64,000 nucleotides of DNA from Oceanibacterium hippocampi. GTDB lineage: Bacteria > Pseudomonadota > Alphaproteobacteria > Sneathiellales > Sneathiellaceae. The notes under the pieces were generated by a model, which saw only the letters and a list, made by a program, of their open reading frames with translations, searched no databases and was not told the DNA's origin. Where the stretch lies: NCBI RefSeq assembly GCF_900172325.1, contig NZ_FWFR01000003.1, positions 372,001 through 436,000 of the forward strand, given 5' to 3'. Both the position numbers and the translations under genes were made by a program. Positions 8,277 through 16,003 of the stretch are shown here, piece after piece (the stretch's first letter is position 1; every line of letters begins with the position of its first letter).

Positions 8277-8996
8277 TTAATTCTTCAATTTCTCGAGAAA
8301 GCCCAGCGACAATGTTTCCATCGCTCCCATAAAGTCCTCTGGATTCTGTTCCCGGAGCTTTTCTGCCTGTTCGACGAATTCCGAAAGTAGGCCCTTCATT
8401 TCATCGGGAGCCTTTTCCAGTCGTTTAAGCATCTTCAGCGCGTTGTGGGCATAACCGAGAAACTCGGCGTTTCGCTCCGTGATCTCAACCAGCATTTCGT
8501 TGGTGATGCGCTCGCTCGGCGCGGCGAATTCGCCGTCGACCCAGTCCACGTAAAGCGCGGCGTTCTTGGCGCGATTCGACGTCTCGTGAAATTCGTCCTG
8601 AGTCTGCCTGAACGCCGCCATGGCAGCCTCCCAGTCGCCACGAGCCTTCGCATCGGTTTCGGCTTCAGAACCCTTCAGCATGTATGCATTGGATCTGTTC
8701 TTGGCCGCGTGACGCCCGAAGGCGGCGAGCACCTTCTTCTGATCGACTTCGAGCCCAAGAACCAGGCTGACCGCCCAAGCGCCGAAGTTGTTGACCTTCG
8801 AGCATTCCTCAAGCGAGATCTGGTGGAGGCAAAGGGCACGCGCCACCGCGCCAGCTTTCGCCAGAAGCTCGGCCTCGAGAAAGAGGCGCTCGGCATTATC
8901 AAATGTCTTCTCGGCGCCGCGGACGAGGACGTCCAAAGTCGCCTGGTCGCGCTTTGCGGCCTCCTCTCCTCCGTCTTCTCGCTTAGTATCGTTCAT
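8277..8996 (-). CDS. abiV: AbiV family abortive infection protein (HEPN fold)
   Basis: The 239-residue protein has the features of AbiV-type HEPN proteins. A helix runs through AERLFLEAELLAKAGAVARA, followed by LHQISLEECSKVNNFG and then FGRHAAKNRSNAYML with the His/Arg/Lys cluster of the family. AbiV blocks phage development by interfering with translation in lactococci. An equivalent role here is inference. The ATG at 8996 is chosen because upstream in-frame sequence to 9353 overlaps the divergent gene. The C-terminal 60 residues are a long charged helix. It is transcribed away from a second HEPN gene, with 73 bases between the two starts. Confidence 0.75.
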   Translation of the reverse strand: MNDTKREDGGEEAAKRDQATLDVLVRGAEKTFDNAERLFLEAELLAKAGAVARALCLHQISLEECSKVNNFGAWAVSLVLGLEVDQKKVLAAFGRHAAKNRSNAYMLKGSEAETDAKARGDWEAAMAAFRQTQDEFHETSNRAKNAALYVDWVDGEFAAPSERITNEMLVEITERNAEFLGYAHNALKMLKRLEKAPDEMKGLLSEFVEQAEKLREQNPEDFMGAMETLSLGFLEKLKN

Positions 8997-9069
8997 TGTT
9001 GTTCCGGCGTGTTGTAAGCAGGAATACATCAGCGACCGCAGACAATCGTCGTCGAAACAGGAATAGCAC

Positions 9070-10230
9070 ATGACTGCTACAGATTGGACGCCGGTCTTCG
9101 TCCTGCCGAATATTCCACTGGAAGCTGCCATCGGCTGTGAGATCGCAGCGCTCGCGCCCGCGCATGACCCCCGCGTTAGGACCCTCAAGCGGGCGCATCC
9201 CTCGTTCAGACGCTTCCTCAGCCGCTTCGCGGATAATTTCGGAGAGAAGTTCGAGCCCTCGGTCTTGCTCCTGAACACGGTCGCGCCGCCGACCTTTTGC
9301 GACGTCGCGGCGCTCGCGAGCTTCCGTGATCTCATCGCGCTCTCCGCGATCACCCGTGGCCGGGCGTTGGAACTCCAACATCCGCGCGGGCATCGCGTAC
9401 TCTTCGGCGAGGCCTTCGCGATTTATCCCTGGATGCTCGACCGGCACTATGAGGATGTGATCGGCAGCACGCCGGCCATCCTCGGCACGCATGAGCTCTC
9501 CCGCTTCAAAGGCCAATCGTCACCAGCACTGTTCCGCACGTCGCTCGGCGAGAACGACATTGACCAGCCGCTCCTTGCCTCGCTCATGGCGCGCTGGCGT
9601 CGGCGCTACGAAGTGGGTGAGCCCGCCCGGGAGAACGTCGCGCTGATGCGCTCGCTCAACATGGCGTATCACGCCTCGCTTCTGCCGGCCGGGACGGAGA
9701 CGACCTTCTACGACGTCGGGCGGGTCGTTTCCCTCTGGGTCAGTGCTTTCGAGATTCTCGTACATCCAGGCGGAAACGGCCAGGCCAACCGCGACAAGGT
9801 GTTCGAGATGATTGAGCGGACATGCTGGGCAAAGGCGGGGAGCGGCCAGCTCGCGCATGACACGGGCGGCAAAACCAAGGTGAAGCGCACGCTGGCGTCC
9901 TGGCTCTACCAGATGCTCTACGAATGCCGGAACGACTTCCTTCACGGCAATCCCGTTGAGCGCGGCAATCTCGTTCTTCCCACGCCGCAGCGGACGATTT
10001 TCGAATATGCCGCACCGCTCTACCGCATCGCACTGACTGCGTTTCTTCCACTCACATACAACGTTCCGAGGCCATCGGCCGAAGATGCACGCGCACTCGG
10101 TGCCGATATCATTGATCACATGGACTTCATGAGACCACAGAAATCTGCCGAAGCGGCACTGCTGACCGCGACGCGTCCACCCACAGGCCGCGCCGCACGC
10201 CGCGCCCGCATCACCCGCCCCGCTCCCTAG
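9070..10230 (+). CDS. HEPN-domain protein, ApeA-like, probable RNase
   Basis: The protein has 386 residues. The C-terminal third contains a HEPN signature, ECRNDFLHGN, with R287-N288 and H292 giving the R-N-x3-H arrangement of HEPN ribonucleases and of ApeA-type anti-phage proteins. The N-terminal region has no family that I recognise. The last 30 residues are basic and Pro-rich. The gene is divergent from the AbiV-type gene, and its stop codon overlaps that of the convergent gene downstream (shared CTAG). A defence role is inferred from the motif and from the surrounding genes. Confidence 0.65.
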   Translation: MTATDWTPVFVLPNIPLEAAIGCEIAALAPAHDPRVRTLKRAHPSFRRFLSRFADNFGEKFEPSVLLLNTVAPPTFCDVAALASFRDLIALSAITRGRALELQHPRGHRVLFGEAFAIYPWMLDRHYEDVIGSTPAILGTHELSRFKGQSSPALFRTSLGENDIDQPLLASLMARWRRRYEVGEPARENVALMRSLNMAYHASLLPAGTETTFYDVGRVVSLWVSAFEILVHPGGNGQANRDKVFEMIERTCWAKAGSGQLAHDTGGKTKVKRTLASWLYQMLYECRNDFLHGNPVERGNLVLPTPQRTIFEYAAPLYRIALTAFLPLTYNVPRPSAEDARALGADIIDHMDFMRPQKSAEAALLTATRPPTGRAARRARITRPAP

Positions 10231-10913
10231 CCGTCGGCGCCAGCATCCGGCTCCTCGATCAATTCTTCCGCCAGTTCCGAAAGCCACGGAGAGACATCAA
10301 CGATCTCCACCGCGCCGGCGTGGACCGCGTAATAGTCCCCGACCGTCCGGAATGCCTCGCCAAAGCGCTCCACGAACATCTTTTGTAGCTTGTCGTTCCG
10401 GCTCAGCACGCTCGACAGGGCGCGGCCGCCCCGCAGGAACTTGAACGCATGCTCAGTACCGAGCAGATAGAGATATTTTCGCTTCACCGTCGGATGCTCG
10501 GCGAGCAACAGATAATCCTTGAACACCGAATTTTGGCGGATCGATTCCGCGCCGCCCCGCCATCGTATGAATTTGAACTCGGCGACCCGCAAGTTGGTCT
10601 CCAGATCAAACTCGCGTCCGGTGTTTCCAGCACCTAGGGAAACATATTCGACCCGCTCATCGGGTTCGAGGATGTGCGGAAGGCAGAGCAAGATGCCGAG
10701 CGCATGGATGGTCACATTGATCTGCCCGGCCAGGCGCTTCATTTCGGCGGCCGCGGCCAACGCCTCCCGACCTACGCCAGCGCCCTCGAGAAAGCTTGCG
10801 CAATCGTTCGCCGCCACGCCGCGCACCGCCCTCTCGATCCGTGCAAGGGTCTGCGTCAGATCGGGACCTGTGAACTGCACGAGCAAGTCGCGAATATCCA
10901 CTGGATTCGTCAT
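10227..10913 (-). CDS. Unknown protein with a possible PD-(D/E)XK nuclease core
   Basis: The family is not recognised. In the 228-residue protein, residues 101-119 read REFDLETNLRVAEFKFIRW, placing D103, E112 and K114 in the spacing of a PD-(D/E)XK nuclease on two beta strands. It is followed by an alpha helix and a strand (KRKYLYLLGT), as expected for that fold. This is a pattern match by eye and needs a profile search. The start ATG overlaps the stop of the upstream truncated gene (ATGA), so the two once formed a coupled pair. Its stop overlaps that of the convergent HEPN gene. Confidence 0.55.
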   Translation of the reverse strand: MTNPVDIRDLLVQFTGPDLTQTLARIERAVRGVAANDCASFLEGAGVGREALAAAAEMKRLAGQINVTIHALGILLCLPHILEPDERVEYVSLGAGNTGREFDLETNLRVAEFKFIRWRGGAESIRQNSVFKDYLLLAEHPTVKRKYLYLLGTEHAFKFLRGGRALSSVLSRNDKLQKMFVERFGEAFRTVGDYYAVHAGAVEIVDVSPWLSELAEELIEEPDAGADG

Positions 10914-11275
10914 GCGCCCGCCTGATCAGCGAAACGAAGCCGATCGATCTGATTGTAGTTGATCACCGCGGGGTCGGCGCCGATCACCGGAAAGCGGCTG
11001 ACCACATAATGCACCACCTCATCCATACCCAGTTCCTGCTTCAGCCAATGTTCGTGATTACGTTCTTTCTTTAGTGCGCGCGCATAGTAGTTCGTCAGGG
11101 ACCGGTTATATCGAACATACAGCGTGCGATCAGCCTCGATCCTCGAGAGATCGATCCAGTTGTTTTTGCACTGGATGTTGAAGATGACGCCGCTGCGTGT
11201 CGCGACGACACGCCGGTCAGGGTATATCGGGACGAGCTCTCGGCTTCCGGGGCGGTCTCCCGTCCGGCCCCCCAA
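10910..11275 (-). pseudogene. C-terminal remnant of an unknown gene coupled to the preceding one
   Basis: The frame carries plausible protein sequence (GVIFNIQCKNNWIDLS, LYVRYNRSLTNYYARAL, EHWLKQELGMDEVVHYV), but it has no proper start. The only possible initiator is TTG at 11275, with no ribosome site and a low-complexity Gly/Arg/Pro leader. Its stop is coupled to the downstream gene by ATGA, as in an operon. I read it as the tail of a longer protein whose front was removed when the sequence to its right was inserted or deleted. The Q-x-K pair in FNIQCKN could be part of a nuclease site, but this is uncertain. Confidence 0.5.
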
Positions 11276-11778
11276 TAGACAGCCAGGGTGGCGTGATGCA
11301 CGTAATGGAAAAACCGGTCAGCAGGCACCGGTGTCGCTTAAATCGCCATCAAGCCTGTCCAACGGATGGGGAGCAGCTCAGGTGCCGATACGATTCCGGA
11401 AGGAATTTCACGCTCTTGAGCCCAAGTATCGAAAGGCTACCAAGTCATTGAGTTGGCGGTGTTTTTTGTATGGAAAGGGCAGGATATGAACCTGCGACCT
11501 TCTGATTATGTGTGTGGCACGTACAATGCAATTTGGCTACCGGGGCGCTCCTGTACGCTGGCCTCGTTGCCCTAACGCGAATGTTAGGCCTGCAGCAATT
11601 CCGCTCCTAGACCAGCGCCGCGGAATTGCACTGGACTTCAGCGGCAGCGTAAGCATGCATGGTGGTTGAGAGCTTCCCAGGCCCGGAGACCAGGAAGCCG
11701 CCCCGACCGGCTTGCCGGCGGGGCTCAGGCTGGTGAAAGCGCCGCGATTGCCGGGGCGCCTGAAAAAGGACCTCCAAT
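11276..11778. other. Non-coding junction between the nuclease-like pair and the recombinase cassette
   Basis: I find no convincing gene here. It holds a tRNA 3'-half remnant (11472-11510) and a small perfect hairpin, CCTAAC/GTTAGG, at 11571-11588. Just before 11779 is the promoter-proximal region of the DUF3489 gene, with an aaggac ribosome-site-like run. The break in the gene to the left and the tRNA piece mark it as a recombination junction. Confidence 0.5.
11472..11510 (-). pseudogene. tRNA 3'-half remnant, possible attachment site
   Basis: On the minus strand the sequence reads like the 3' half of a tRNA. An ATAA loop end and TCAGA stem strand are followed by variable loop AGGTC, a perfect T-stem GCAGG/CCTGC around a TTCATAT loop, and the start of an acceptor strand. 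The 5' half (D-arm, 5' anticodon stem) is absent. Integrases often use tRNA 3' ends, so this may be a leftover att site. It does not match the tRNA-Lys at 14635. The identification is by eye. Confidence 0.4.
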
Positions 11779-12303
11779 ATGGCCAGGCTCACCGATACCC
11801 AACTCGTCATGCTCTCGACCGCCGGCGCAAGGGACGACCGCGCCGTCCATCCGCTGGCTGACACGCTGACTGCCGGCAAGGGCACGCTCGCCCCGGCGCT
11901 CCGCGGCCTCCTGAAGCGGGGACTGATCGCGGAGGCGCCGGCTCCGGCCGGGTCGCAGCCCTGGCGTGAGGGCGAGACCGGCGAGCGCCTGACGCTCGTC
12001 ATCACCGACGCCGGCCTCGACGCGATCGGGCTTGGCGCAGAGGGCGCCGGCGAGACCAGCGTCCCGACGACGACGCCTCAGGCCGGTTCGGCGACAGTTT
12101 CGCCAAAGTCGTCCAAGTCGGAATCCGTGCTCAAACTCCTGCGCCGCAAGCGGGGTGCGACGGTCTGCGCGCTGCAGGAGGTAACGGGTTGGCAGCCCCA
12201 TACGGTCCGCGCCGCCCTCTCCGGCTTCCGCAAGAAGGGTGTCACCATCGAGCGGGAGAAGAACGGCCGGGGCGAGACCGTTTACCGCTCCCGGGGTGCC
12301 TGA
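11779..12303 (+). CDS. DUF3489 domain protein
   Basis: The 174-residue protein has a Ser/Thr/Pro-rich middle. Its C-terminal 60 residues (SKSESVLKLLRRKRGATVCA, TGWQPHTVRAALSGFRKKG) match DUF3489, which has the look of a winged-helix DNA-binding domain. The N-terminal part (TDTQLVMLSTAGARDDRAV) also resembles a small winged helix. Genes of this type commonly precede a DUF2924 gene and a large serine recombinase in alphaproteobacterial islands, as here. A role in controlling or directing the recombinase is plausible but unproven. Confidence 0.8.
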   Translation: MARLTDTQLVMLSTAGARDDRAVHPLADTLTAGKGTLAPALRGLLKRGLIAEAPAPAGSQPWREGETGERLTLVITDAGLDAIGLGAEGAGETSVPTTTPQAGSATVSPKSSKSESVLKLLRRKRGATVCALQEVTGWQPHTVRAALSGFRKKGVTIEREKNGRGETVYRSRGA

Positions 12304-12306
12304 ACG

Positions 12307-12759
12307 ATGGCCTCATTAAGGCCGGCAGCGGTGCCACGGAAAGCCAGTGATCCATGCGCAACGATAGACTCGCCTGTCTCTCGGGCCGACCTCGTCGCTG
12401 CGTGGGAGCAGGCCTACGGCACCCCGCCACCGAAGCGGACCAGCGAACGCCTGCTGGCACTCTCGGCAGCGTATCATCGACAGGTCGGGGAAACCGGCGG
12501 GCTCAGCCGAAAGACCCGGCGCCAACTGACCGCCTGGGCTGATGGCGCCGACAAGGAGACCGATGCGGGCAAGGCTTCCCGGGACACCGGGGCACGGCCG
12601 GGAACGCGCCTGGTCCGTGAATGGCGGGGTGAGAGCCATGTCGTCGATATCCTGGAGAACGGCGTTCTCTACAAGGGCCGGACCTTTCCCTCGCTCTCCG
12701 CGGTTGCCCGCGCCATCACCGGCGCCCGCTGGTCGGGTCCACGCTTCTTCGGCCTCTGA
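12307..12759 (+). CDS. DUF2924 domain protein
   Basis: The 150-residue protein matches DUF2924: an N-terminal helical part (LVAAWEQAYGTPPPKRTSER) and a C-terminal GTRLVREWRGESHVV and SLSAVARAITGARWSGPRFF segment. The latter resembles the small beta-rich DNA-binding domains found in recombinase partners. Its ATG follows the DUF3489 stop by three bases and its stop precedes the recombinase ATG by six, so the three genes are one operon. Confidence 0.85.
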   Translation: MASLRPAAVPRKASDPCATIDSPVSRADLVAAWEQAYGTPPPKRTSERLLALSAAYHRQVGETGGLSRKTRRQLTAWADGADKETDAGKASRDTGARPGTRLVREWRGESHVVDILENGVLYKGRTFPSLSAVARAITGARWSGPRFFGL

Positions 12760-12765
12760 CCGGCA

Positions 12766-14439
12766 ATGCCGCGCTGCGCGATCTATACCCGCAAATCCTC
12801 GGAGGAGGGCCTGGAGCAGGACTTCAACTCGCTCCAGGCCCAGCGCGAGGCCTGCGAGGCCTATGTCAGGAGCCAGCGCCAGGAGGGCTGGCGGCTCGTC
12901 AGGACGCGCTTCGATGACGGCGGCTATTCCGGCGGCAGCATCGCGCGTCCGGCGCTCCAGCACCTGCTGGAGGCGGTCTCACGGCGCGAGATCGATATCG
13001 TCGTGGTCTACAAGGTCGACCGGCTGACCCGGTCGCTCGCCGACTTCGCCAAGATCGTCGAGCACTTCGATGCCAGCGGCGTGTCCTTCGTCTCTGTCAC
13101 CCAGCAGTTCAACACCACCACCTCGATGGGGCGACTGACCCTGAACGTCCTGCTCTCCTTCGCCCAGTTCGAGCGCGAGGTCACCGCGGAGCGGATCCGC
13201 GACAAGATCGCCGCCTCCAAGCAGAAAGGCATGTGGATGGGCGGGCCAGTCCCGCTCGGCTACGACGTCCGCGATCGCAAGCTCCAGGTGAACGAGGACG
13301 AGGCCGGGATCGTCCGCTGTCTCTACGCGCTCTATCTCGAGCTTGGCAGTGTCCGGCTACTCAAGATGGAGGCAGACCGCCGCGGCATCCGGACGAAGCG
13401 GCGGACAAGGCGGTCAGGACAGCAGGTCGGGGGTCTCCCCTTCACCCGTGGCGGGCTCTACCAGTTGCTCGCCAACCCGATCCATGCCGGACGGGTCTCC
13501 CATCGGGGCAAGACCTACCCGGGCCAGCACCAGGGCATCGTCGACGTGGGTCTCTGGAACGCCGTCCAGGAGCGCCTCAAGGCCAACAGCGCGCCCCGCC
13601 ATTCCGGCACCAACGTCGCATCCCCTGCCCTGCTCGCCGGGCTCCTCCACGACGAGACCGGCGCGCGGCTCTCGCCAACCCACGCGGTCAGGAACGGGAA
13701 GCGCTATCGCTACTATGTTTCCAGGCCGCTCACGGGAGACATGACCAGGAGCGGCAGCGGCTGGCGTGTCCCGGCACCCGGGATCGAGGCCACCATCGTG
13801 ACCTTGCTCACCGACTTCCTCGGCAACCCTCGTGCACTTTGGGACGCCGTTGGTGCAGCACCGAACCGGGACCATTCGGAATCAGGCGCCGTCGCCGGCT
13901 TGATCGCGAAGCTGACCCAGGGCGAATTCGCCGTCCGGCGCACGACGTTCGAGCGCATCGTCCGGCGCATCGACCTGTCCGAGACAGAGATCTCGGTCTC
14001 GATCGACCGCGGGCAGCTGGCAGCGTTGATCGGTGCGCCTGGCCCCACCAGCGGCGAGGACGCCAGCTACCGGATGATCCGGCCGATGGAGAAGCGGCGC
14101 CGAGGCGTCGAGCGCAAGATCGTCCTGACCGGTCCGACGGCAGGTGCGCATCCCGATCCCGTTCTCTGCCGGACCATCGCCCGCGCCCATCGCTGGATGG
14201 CGGAACTCGCGAGCGGAGTCGTTTCGTCGGTCGACGCAATTGCCGAGCGGGAGCAGCAGGACGGGTCCGACGTCAGCCGGCTATTGCCGCTCGCCTTCCT
14301 CGCCCCGGACATCGTCGAGGCGATCCTCGACGGGCGCCAGCCGCCGGAGCTCACCGCCCGATCGCTCCGCGCGCTCAAGCCGATACCGGCAGACTGGGCG
14401 AAGCAGCGCGACCTGCTGGGCTTCCCGCTCCCCGCCTGA
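12766..14439 (+). CDS. Large serine recombinase (site-specific integrase)
   Basis: The 557-residue protein begins with a resolvase domain. The catalytic Ser is in IYTRKSSEEG (S11), and the expected Arg and Asp residues lie in VYKVDRLTRSLADF. A long helix follows (FAQFEREVTAERIRDKIA). A Recombinase domain (residues about 160-270) and a zinc-ribbon-like region come next, but the usual four Cys are not clear, so that region may be degenerate. It is probably the enzyme that inserted this island. The gene ends 195 bases before tRNA-Lys, with no gene between them. Confidence 0.88.
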   Translation: MPRCAIYTRKSSEEGLEQDFNSLQAQREACEAYVRSQRQEGWRLVRTRFDDGGYSGGSIARPALQHLLEAVSRREIDIVVVYKVDRLTRSLADFAKIVEHFDASGVSFVSVTQQFNTTTSMGRLTLNVLLSFAQFEREVTAERIRDKIAASKQKGMWMGGPVPLGYDVRDRKLQVNEDEAGIVRCLYALYLELGSVRLLKMEADRRGIRTKRRTRRSGQQVGGLPFTRGGLYQLLANPIHAGRVSHRGKTYPGQHQGIVDVGLWNAVQERLKANSAPRHSGTNVASPALLAGLLHDETGARLSPTHAVRNGKRYRYYVSRPLTGDMTRSGSGWRVPAPGIEATIVTLLTDFLGNPRALWDAVGAAPNRDHSESGAVAGLIAKLTQGEFAVRRTTFERIVRRIDLSETEISVSIDRGQLAALIGAPGPTSGEDASYRMIRPMEKRRRGVERKIVLTGPTAGAHPDPVLCRTIARAHRWMAELASGVVSSVDAIAEREQQDGSDVSRLLPLAFLAPDIVEAILDGRQPPELTARSLRALKPIPADWAKQRDLLGFPLPA

Positions 14440-14634
14440 GCATCAACCGACCATCGGGAATTGCCGTTATCGGGGCCACGCGAGGGCCCGCCAGAGACTA
14501 TTGCCGTTCTTGCCCCGAGACCCAGGGGAAATCACTGTCTCTGTCCCGGCAACGGGAAACTCCGCGCCGAAATCCCGCGGACTTCTGCGGGTTCCCGGCT
14601 TGTGGTCAGAGGACTGACACTTCTGGGAAATTAG

Positions 14635-14710
<76 letters not shown>

Positions 14711-14743
14711 ACCGGGTCGGCCGGGGTGTCAAACCCCGACGGA

Positions 14744-14763
14744 GAGCCGGTTTATACCGGCTC
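14744..14763 (-). terminator. Perfect hairpin between rodA and tRNA-Lys
   Basis: GAGCCGGT and ACCGGCTC form an 8-base stem around a four-base loop. It is followed on the minus strand by a second hairpin (GGGGT/ACCCC, 14723-14737) but no T run. It may be a weak terminator or an RNA processing site between rodA and the tRNA. Confidence 0.35.
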
Positions 14764-14845
14764 ATCCGGCGCTTGTCGAGGGCGTTTTCGGGCAAATTTT
14801 CACCCCCGCCGACATGCTCGCCGACGTCGCCCCGGCACAGGGGCG

Positions 14846-16003
14846 TCAGAGATCGTCCTGCGATTTCCGGGGGATCTCCACGTCGCGGTGGATCCACACG
14901 CTCATCAGCAGGCCGAAGCCGACCAGCAGGGTCATCATCGAGGTCCCGCCATAAGAAATCAGCGGCAACGGCACGCCGACGACCGGTACCAGCCCCATCA
15001 CCATGGCCGCGTTGATGAACACGTAGAGAAAGAAGATGCCGGTGATGCCCATGCCGAGGAGCCGCCCGAAGTGATTGCGCGAGCGCAGCGAGATCGCGTA
15101 GCCATAGGCGAAGATCAGGAAATAGAGCGCGAAGAGCGCGAGCCCGCCGACCATGCCGAATTCCTCGGCCAGCATCGTGAAGATGAAGTCGGTGTTCATT
15201 TCCGGCAGGAAGTTCAGATGACTCTGGGTGCCCTGGATGAAGCCCTTGCCGAAGATCCCGCCGGAACCGAGCGCGATCTTCGATTGCATGATGTGGTAGC
15301 CGGCGCCGAGCGGATCGCTTTCCGGATTCAGGAAAGTCAGGATCCGGTCGCGCTGGTAATCGTGCAGGAACTGGTAGCCGATCGGGATCACCGCGGCCGC
15401 GAGCCCGCCGGCAATCGCGAACATCCACCAGCGCACCCCGGCAACGAACAGGATGATGACGCCGGAGGCAATCAGCATGAGCGCCGTCCCGAGATCGGGC
15501 TGGCGGAGCACGAGGACCGCCGGCGCGAACATCAGCGCCGCCGGCACCGCGAGCCAGCGGATCCGCCCGATATCCTCCATCGACAGGCCGTGGAAGTAGC
15601 GCGCGAGCGCCAGCATCAGCGCGATCTTCATGACCTCCGACGGCTGCAGCTGGAAAAGCCCGAGATCGACCCAGCGCCTGGCGCCCATGCCGACCACGCC
15701 CATCACCTCGACCGCGATCAGCAGGACGAGCGCGACCGCATAGGCCAGATAGGCGTAGCGCCGCCAGAAGCGGATATCGACCATGGCGATCGCGAAGGTC
15801 ACGCATAGGCCGATCGCGAAGCGCATCATCTGCCGCGAGGCCCAGGGTTCCAGCGAGCCGCCTGCCGCGGAATAGAGCATCGCGAAGCCGACCGAGGCGG
15901 TACAGACCAGCAGCAGCACAAGGCCCCAGTTCAGATCCAACATCTTCTGCGGCAGCGTCGGTGCCGGCTCCCGTTCGCCGAGGGTCCTAGCCACCGCTGC
16001 CAC
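14846..16003 (-). CDS. rodA: Rod shape-determining protein RodA (SEDS glycosyltransferase)
   Basis: The 385-residue SEDS-family polytopic membrane protein has about ten hydrophobic helices. Family landmarks are GMGARRWVDLG, QPSEVMKIALML, RQPDLGTAL and the C-terminal LPLISYGGTSM. RodA polymerises glycan strands during cell elongation and works with the class B PBP encoded immediately upstream. The start overlaps the mrdA stop by 17 bases. A later in-frame Met exists, but the overlapping start gives a normal cytoplasmic tail. Confidence 0.96.
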   Translation of the reverse strand: MAAVARTLGEREPAPTLPQKMLDLNWGLVLLLVCTASVGFAMLYSAAGGSLEPWASRQMMRFAIGLCVTFAIAMVDIRFWRRYAYLAYAVALVLLIAVEVMGVVGMGARRWVDLGLFQLQPSEVMKIALMLALARYFHGLSMEDIGRIRWLAVPAALMFAPAVLVLRQPDLGTALMLIASGVIILFVAGVRWWMFAIAGGLAAAVIPIGYQFLHDYQRDRILTFLNPESDPLGAGYHIMQSKIALGSGGIFGKGFIQGTQSHLNFLPEMNTDFIFTMLAEEFGMVGGLALFALYFLIFAYGYAISLRSRNHFGRLLGMGITGIFFLYVFINAAMVMGLVPVVGVPLPLISYGGTSMMTLLVGFGLLMSVWIHRDVEIPRKSQDDL

